Assembly: GCA_009782015.1 (NCBI GenBank)
Contig: WQUP01000095.1
Span: 1-5,517, forward strand
Length of the DNA stretch: 5,517 bases
Reading direction: 5' to 3'
Origin: Endomicrobiia bacterium
GTDB lineage: Bacteria; Elusimicrobiota; Endomicrobiia; Endomicrobiales; Endomicrobiaceae
Of the stretch, positions 5,343 through 5,517 are shown in pieces. Numbering within the stretch: the first letter of the stretch is position 1; each line of letters starts with the position of its first letter. Made by a program: the position numbers and the translations under genes. The notes beneath the pieces are model-generated. The model saw only the letters and a list, made by a program, of their open reading frames with translations. It was not told the origin of the DNA and did not search any database.

Positions 5343-5361
5343 TAAAAAGCCATTCGCCGTA
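5337..5361. other. Hairpin with two alternative pairings
   Basis: TACGGC (5337-5342) pairs with GCCGTA (5356-5361). A second small stem, GGCT-AAAA-AGCC (5340-5351), uses some of the same bases, so the two stems are partly exclusive. It overlaps the end of the mosaic repeat and lies in the leader region of the Sel1-type gene. Function is unknown. Confidence 0.45.
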
Positions 5362-5402
5362 TCTTCACTCTTAAAATTGAGAACTACATTCAATTTATAA
5401 AC

Positions 5403-5469
5403 GGCAGATCCCCGATAAAGACATTCGGGGATGACACCTGCGGTGTCACTTTCCACTCTTCACTCTGCC
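5403..5469. repeat. Palindromic repeat of the TGTCAT...ATCT type with two hairpins
   Basis: ATCCCCGA (5408-5415) pairs with TCGGGGAT (5425-5432) as an 8-bp stem with a 9-nt loop. Next to it TGACACC-TGC-GGTGTCA (5432-5448) forms a 7-bp stem with a 3-nt loop. Outer GGCAGA (5403-5408) and TCTGCC (5464-5469) are also complementary. Read on the minus strand, 5436-5406 has the same TGTCAT and ATCT flanks as both arms of the element at 2341-2415, but a different inner stem. It lies just downstream of a possible gene end at 5474 and might contribute to termination, though no T-run follows. Confidence 0.75.
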
Positions 5470-5473
5470 TTTC

Positions 5474-5517
5474 TCAGCGTACTGTGACATATTGATAAGT
5501 ATCCCCATCGCCGCCAT
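5474..5517 (-). CDS. Possible C-terminal tail of an upstream leftward gene (partial)
   Basis: One minus-strand frame enters from the right edge and reads GGDGDTYQYVTVR before a TGA at 5474-5476. The stop lies right at the edge of the repeat DNA at 5403-5469, matching the habit in this window of repeats beginning within a few bases of stop codons. A competing frame starts with an ATG at the very edge (5517-5515), reads MAAMGILINMSQYAEKGRVK and soon stops inside the repeat. Thirteen codons are too few to name a family or to be sure the frame is coding. Confidence 0.3.
   Translation of the reverse strand, partial: GGDGDTYQYVTVR

Noticed and set aside
5192..5374. A 60-codon plus-strand open frame upstream of the Sel1-type gene
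   Set aside because: It lies wholly in repeat DNA and includes the spurious peptide LSEVEG that marks a translated intergenic palindrome.
2278..5473. CRISPR array
   Set aside because: The repeats are inverted and of different families, not evenly spaced direct repeats with unique spacers.

Overview
The window holds four complete genes, all read leftwards on the minus strand. In order of transcription they are: a small membrane-anchored Sel1-repeat protein with an adaptor-like C-terminus (5176 to 4607), murG (4458 to 3382), surE (3209 to 2469) and uvrB (2277 to 253). The right edge (5517 to about 5474) may hold the last codons of another leftward gene. The left edge (about 173 to 1) holds an unidentified or decayed leftward reading frame, with a near-consensus sigma-70-type promoter just upstream of it.

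This is bacterial chromosomal DNA of moderate-to-low GC. MurG shows a peptidoglycan-making cell, and the RND-adaptor-like domain hints at a Gram-negative envelope. The density of intergenic palindromes and the isolated murG vaguely recall Elusimicrobiota-like genomes. That placement is a weak guess; nothing in the window proves a taxon.

The genes have different jobs. UvrB does nucleotide excision repair, SurE is a 5'-nucleotidase/phosphatase, MurG makes lipid II, and the fourth protein is an envelope protein of unknown role. They may be co-transcribed, but every gap between them (191, 172, 148 and about 297 bp) is packed with palindromic repeats rather than ordinary promoter sequence. The clear Shine-Dalgarno sites of surE, murG and the Sel1 gene all sit 6 nt before the ATG. 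uvrB has none, because a pyrimidine-rich repeat (in mRNA sense) lies just upstream of its start.

The most interesting signal is the intergenic repeat set. At least three repeat types appear. Each has conserved outer flanks around small inner hairpins whose sequence changes but whose pairing is kept. In the surE-murG element four inner base pairs differ between the two arms with both partners changed, and the uvrB-surE element shows another such pair. One repeat supplies the last six codons of surE. The other main observation is the unusual pairing, in one 189-residue protein, of Sel1-like repeats with an RND/HlyD adaptor-like C-terminal domain.
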